From contig CAJQLE010000005.1 in NCBI GenBank assembly GCA_905479105.1, positions 124,001 to 188,000 of the forward strand: 64,000 nucleotides of DNA, read 5' to 3'. The stretch's first letter is position 1; each line of letters opens with the position of its first letter. The position numbers were made by a program, and so were the translations under genes. This document shows, one piece after another, positions 61,597 through 64,000 of this stretch. Under the pieces are notes generated by a model. That model made no database searches and had not been told where the DNA came from. It saw only the letters and a program-made list of their open reading frames with translations. This DNA is from an uncultured Flavobacteriales bacterium (GTDB lineage Bacteria > Bacteroidota > Bacteroidia > Flavobacteriales_G > Salibacteraceae).

Positions 61597-62772
61597 ATGA
61601 AAGAAGTTGTAATTGTAAGTGCCGTGCGCACACCAATTGGAAGTTTCATGGGAAGCCTATCTAGCATTCCTGCAACTAAGTTGGGTGCAACAGCTATAAA
61701 AGGTGCCATAGCTAAGGCGGGCATCGATCCAAATGCCGTGCAAGAAGTATTCATGGGCAACGTGTTGCAAGCAGGCGTTGGTCAAGCACCAGCGCGTCAA
61801 GCAGCAATTTTTGCGGGATTGAGCACTAATGTACCTTGCACTACCATCAATAAAGTATGTGCTTCAGGCATGAAGTCAATCATGCTAGGTGCGCAAAGCA
61901 TTATGACAGGAATGAACGACATCGTTGTTGCAGGTGGAATGGAAAACATGAGTCAAGCGCCTCATTATGTGAGCATGCGCAACGGACATAAATACGGAAA
62001 TGGTAAAATGGTAGATGGCATCATCAACGATGGTTTGATGGATGTTTATTCAGACCAATTAATGGGAACCTGCGCTGAGCTTTGTGCTGAAGAATATAAA
62101 TTCTCTCGCGAAGACCAAGACAATTTCGCCATTGAGTCTTACAAGAAATCTGCAAAAGCTTGGGATAATGGATGGTTTGATGAAGAAATCGTTCCAGTTG
62201 AGATTCCTCAGCGCAAAGGCGACCCAATCCTTTTCAGCAAAGACGAAGAATATACCAACGTTAAGTTTGAGAAAATTCCAACGTTAAGAACGGTATTCAA
62301 GAAGGACGGAACAGTAACTGCAGCTAATGCATCTACCATCAATGATGGAGCTTCGGCTTTGGTTTTGATGAGTGCTGAGAAAGCGGCAGAACTTGGATTG
62401 AAGCCTATCGCTAAAATCAAGTCGTTTGCTGATGCAGCACAAAGTAGTGAGTGGTTCACAACAGCTCCGTCTAAGGCAGTGCCAATTGCTTTAGACCGCG
62501 CTAGAATGAGCGTAAATGATGTTGATTTCTGGGAATTAAACGAAGCATTCGCAGTAGTGAGTTTAGCTAACGTTAAAATTTTAGGCATTGACCCAGCCAA
62601 GGTTGATGTGCACGGTGGAGCCGTTTCTTTGGGTCACCCACTGGGAAACTCTGGCAGCCGCATCATAGTAACATTGATCAACGTATTGCGCCAACAAGGC
62701 GGCAAGATTGGTGGAGCTGGCATATGCAATGGTGGTGGTGGCGCAAGTGCCATGATCATTGAGTTGTTATAA
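61597..62772 (+). CDS. Thiolase (acetyl-CoA C-acetyltransferase/acyltransferase)
   Basis: 391 residues, full-length thiolase. Nucleophile C88 is in NKVCASGMKS, followed by GGMENMSQAPHYV. The general-base histidine H347 is in SLGHPLGNSG, and C377 is in the GGAGICNGGGGASAM C-terminal motif. It condenses or cleaves acetyl/acyl-CoA in beta-oxidation or acetoacetyl-CoA formation. No fadB-type neighbour is present, so direction is undetermined. Own promoter and own terminator indicate a single-gene unit. Confidence 0.95.
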   Translation: MKEVVIVSAVRTPIGSFMGSLSSIPATKLGATAIKGAIAKAGIDPNAVQEVFMGNVLQAGVGQAPARQAAIFAGLSTNVPCTTINKVCASGMKSIMLGAQSIMTGMNDIVVAGGMENMSQAPHYVSMRNGHKYGNGKMVDGIINDGLMDVYSDQLMGTCAELCAEEYKFSREDQDNFAIESYKKSAKAWDNGWFDEEIVPVEIPQRKGDPILFSKDEEYTNVKFEKIPTLRTVFKKDGTVTAANASTINDGASALVLMSAEKAAELGLKPIAKIKSFADAAQSSEWFTTAPSKAVPIALDRARMSVNDVDFWELNEAFAVVSLANVKILGIDPAKVDVHGGAVSLGHPLGNSGSRIIVTLINVLRQQGGKIGGAGICNGGGGASAMIIELL

Positions 62773-62800
62773 ACTATTATCACATATAGATTTTTTAAAA

Positions 62801-62824
62801 GCGCCCTTTACGGGCGCTTTTTTT
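62801..62824 (+). terminator. Thiolase terminator
   Basis: GCGCCC (62801-62806), loop TTTAC, GGGCGC (62812-62817), then a run of seven T. Strong rho-independent type. Confidence 0.88.
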
Positions 62825-62890
62825 ATGGCTGACCAATTATTTACAGTCTATAAAGTCAGCTAACTTATTGATTTATCGTACATTCCAGAG

Positions 62891-64000
62891 TTGAACCTAA
62901 TAAAAAACATAGCTTTTCTTGTGCTTTTAGCCATAACTCAATTGAGTTTTGGTACAAATTATACCAGCACTTCAAACGGAGATTATGATCTTGCAATATG
63001 GACGCTACAAGCCCCTAACCCTATCCCAGTGGGAGATACTGTTTTCATTAATCATTCGGTTACATTAATGGCCGAGCTAAAAGTAAGGGATGTGCTTGTA
63101 ATCAACGCATCAGGCACGGTAAATGGCGATAACAAACTTACTAATGACGCTGTTGGAGGAGCTATTTTAAACTACGGCTCTATAGACATTGACAAAGAGC
63201 TGCATATTGATGGCAGTTTTTTCAATTACAATTACGCGAAAGCTCTTAAGATGCACATAGACGGCTATGTCTGCAACCTAGATACAATGGAAGTGGCAGC
63301 TGATGAAAAAATTGATCTGCACGGAGGAGAGCTGGATTGTGGAGGAACAGTGATCGCTTGTGAAGTAAAATTTCACGATAATGGAGGCACACCTTCTAAG
63401 TTAACCAGTGTCAACATTGACACCTGCTCCCTTACCTGCCCTAGCCCACCAATATTTGTTGTGGATCCTCCGGGTGAAGATCCAACAGTAGACTCAAACA
63501 ACACGGCCGTTTGCAACATTGTTTTGGCTACTGGCATAGCCTTACCGATTGAACTGTCTTACTTTGATGTTTTCTCAGAAGGTGATTATGTCAAAGTCAT
63601 TTGGGAAACACTCAGCGAAGTAGAAAATGACCACTTCATACTTCAACGCTCAGAAAATGGATACCATTGGTCTGACCTTGCTACCATTTCTGGGGCTGGC
63701 TTCTCCAACGAAATAATAAAGTATGAGCACTTGGATTTCAAACCCTTGAATGGTTTATCATACTATAGACTCAAGCAAGTTGATTTTAATGGTCGGCCTG
63801 ATTATTCAGAATCAATCAGCGTTTCACTTAATTTTGATACGGAAGAAATCATTCGTTTGTTTCCTAGTCCAGCACGTTCAATCTTGCATGTAAGAGGTGT
63901 GAACTCCGATGATCAAAAGATTTCCGTTTTTGACTCTTTTGGAAGAGACTTGACACCGCAAATTGATCAAACAAGAACTTCGAAAAACGAAGTTTCATTG
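62891..64000 (+). CDS. Secreted protein with T9SS type A sorting domain (3' end beyond window)
   Basis: 370 codons are visible; the gene runs off the window. TTG at 62891 is the probable start and gives a signal peptide (NLIKNIAFLVLLAITQLSFG). Residues 22-170 are repeated beta-helix-like 'LTNDAVGGAILNYGSIDIDKELHI' and 'DTMEVAADEKIDLHGGELDCGG' segments. A Cys pair (DTCSLTCPSPP) follows, then the typical Bacteroidota module LPIELSYFDV ... VKVIWETLSEVENDHFILQRSENGYHW. The last visible part is the start of the sorting domain (RLFPSPARSILHVRG). It is exported by T9SS; role unknown. Confidence 0.78.
   Translation, partial: MNLIKNIAFLVLLAITQLSFGTNYTSTSNGDYDLAIWTLQAPNPIPVGDTVFINHSVTLMAELKVRDVLVINASGTVNGDNKLTNDAVGGAILNYGSIDIDKELHIDGSFFNYNYAKALKMHIDGYVCNLDTMEVAADEKIDLHGGELDCGGTVIACEVKFHDNGGTPSKLTSVNIDTCSLTCPSPPIFVVDPPGEDPTVDSNNTAVCNIVLATGIALPIELSYFDVFSEGDYVKVIWETLSEVENDHFILQRSENGYHWSDLATISGAGFSNEIIKYEHLDFKPLNGLSYYRLKQVDFNGRPDYSESISVSLNFDTEEIIRLFPSPARSILHVRGVNSDDQKISVFDSFGRDLTPQIDQTRTSKNEVSL

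Noticed and set aside
1-64000. CRISPR arrays, insertion sequences, prophage genes, tRNA or rRNA genes
   Set aside because: I looked for regular direct repeats, transposase or integrase motifs and tRNA cloverleaf signatures in the intergenic spaces and saw none; nearly all the sequence is accounted for by ordinary genes.

Overview
The window reads as chromosomal DNA of a member of the Bacteroidota, most likely order Flavobacteriales. The evidence is type 9 secretion system (T9SS) sorting domains and a gliding-motility-type (CHU_C) C-terminus, two SusC/BtuB-style TonB receptors, many short secreted or lipoprotein genes with weak ribosome binding sites, Bacteroidota-type promoters (TTTG about 19 bases from TAnnTTTG, clearest before sucC), a split transketolase, and families largely confined to this phylum (DUF6913, DUF4294, DUF6580, cytochrome c/FTR1 fusion). 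The family or genus cannot be fixed from the sequence. Coding density is very high; no tRNA, rRNA operon, insertion sequence, prophage or CRISPR array was seen. The only structural RNA recognised is RNase P RNA.

Layout. 1-5.6 kb: secreted proteins (edge-cut TSP-C-like protein, M28 peptidase, PKD/T9SS protein) and a TonB receptor overlapping a thioredoxin-like gene. 5.6-7.2 kb: divergent DtxR-family regulator and ZIP metal transporter, with a DtxR-type palindrome in the shared intergenic space. 7.2-16 kb: lipoprotein MsrB, a dapA cluster, ferredoxin, truncated haemoglobin, YchF, and a large CHU_C surface protein. 16.1-21.2 kb: a plus-strand cluster with the two transketolase halves separated by a VWA protein, then a class III aminotransferase. 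21.2-24 kb: SRAP protein, a 44-codon small gene, a DUF6580 membrane protein and a decayed AlkD-type DNA repair pseudogene. 24-30 kb: a 1022-residue ABCG-like transporter, HPF, FabI, RecN. 30.3-37.2 kb: an apparent six-gene operon, sucC - PEGA/trypsin protease - lipoprotein - outer-membrane-type protein - biotin carboxylase - DUF4294. 37.2-46.7 kb: M48 protease, lipoprotein MsrA, PhoD-like phosphatase, Sua5/YrdC, S9 peptidase, lipid kinase. 46.8-49.3 kb: cytochrome c-FTR1 fusion permease and a small membrane partner. 49.4-64 kb: ClpB, a BtuB-like TonB receptor, tryptophan-dioxygenase-family enzyme, DUF819, DnaJ-like, Smr, RNase P RNA, 7TM-HD phosphodiesterase, an odd lipoprotein with membrane helices, thiolase and an edge-cut T9SS protein.

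The most coherent functional theme is metal handling and envelope redox care. It comprises a TonB receptor carrying a CxxC in its plug, coupled by a 4-base overlap to a periplasmic thioredoxin-like protein, with a DtxR/ZIP operon opposite and an operator lying inside the receptor promoter; a second iron system (cytochrome c-FTR1) whose upstream region repeats half of that operator; and two lipid-anchored methionine sulfoxide reductases. The rest is mainly housekeeping with typical secreted Bacteroidota proteins between.
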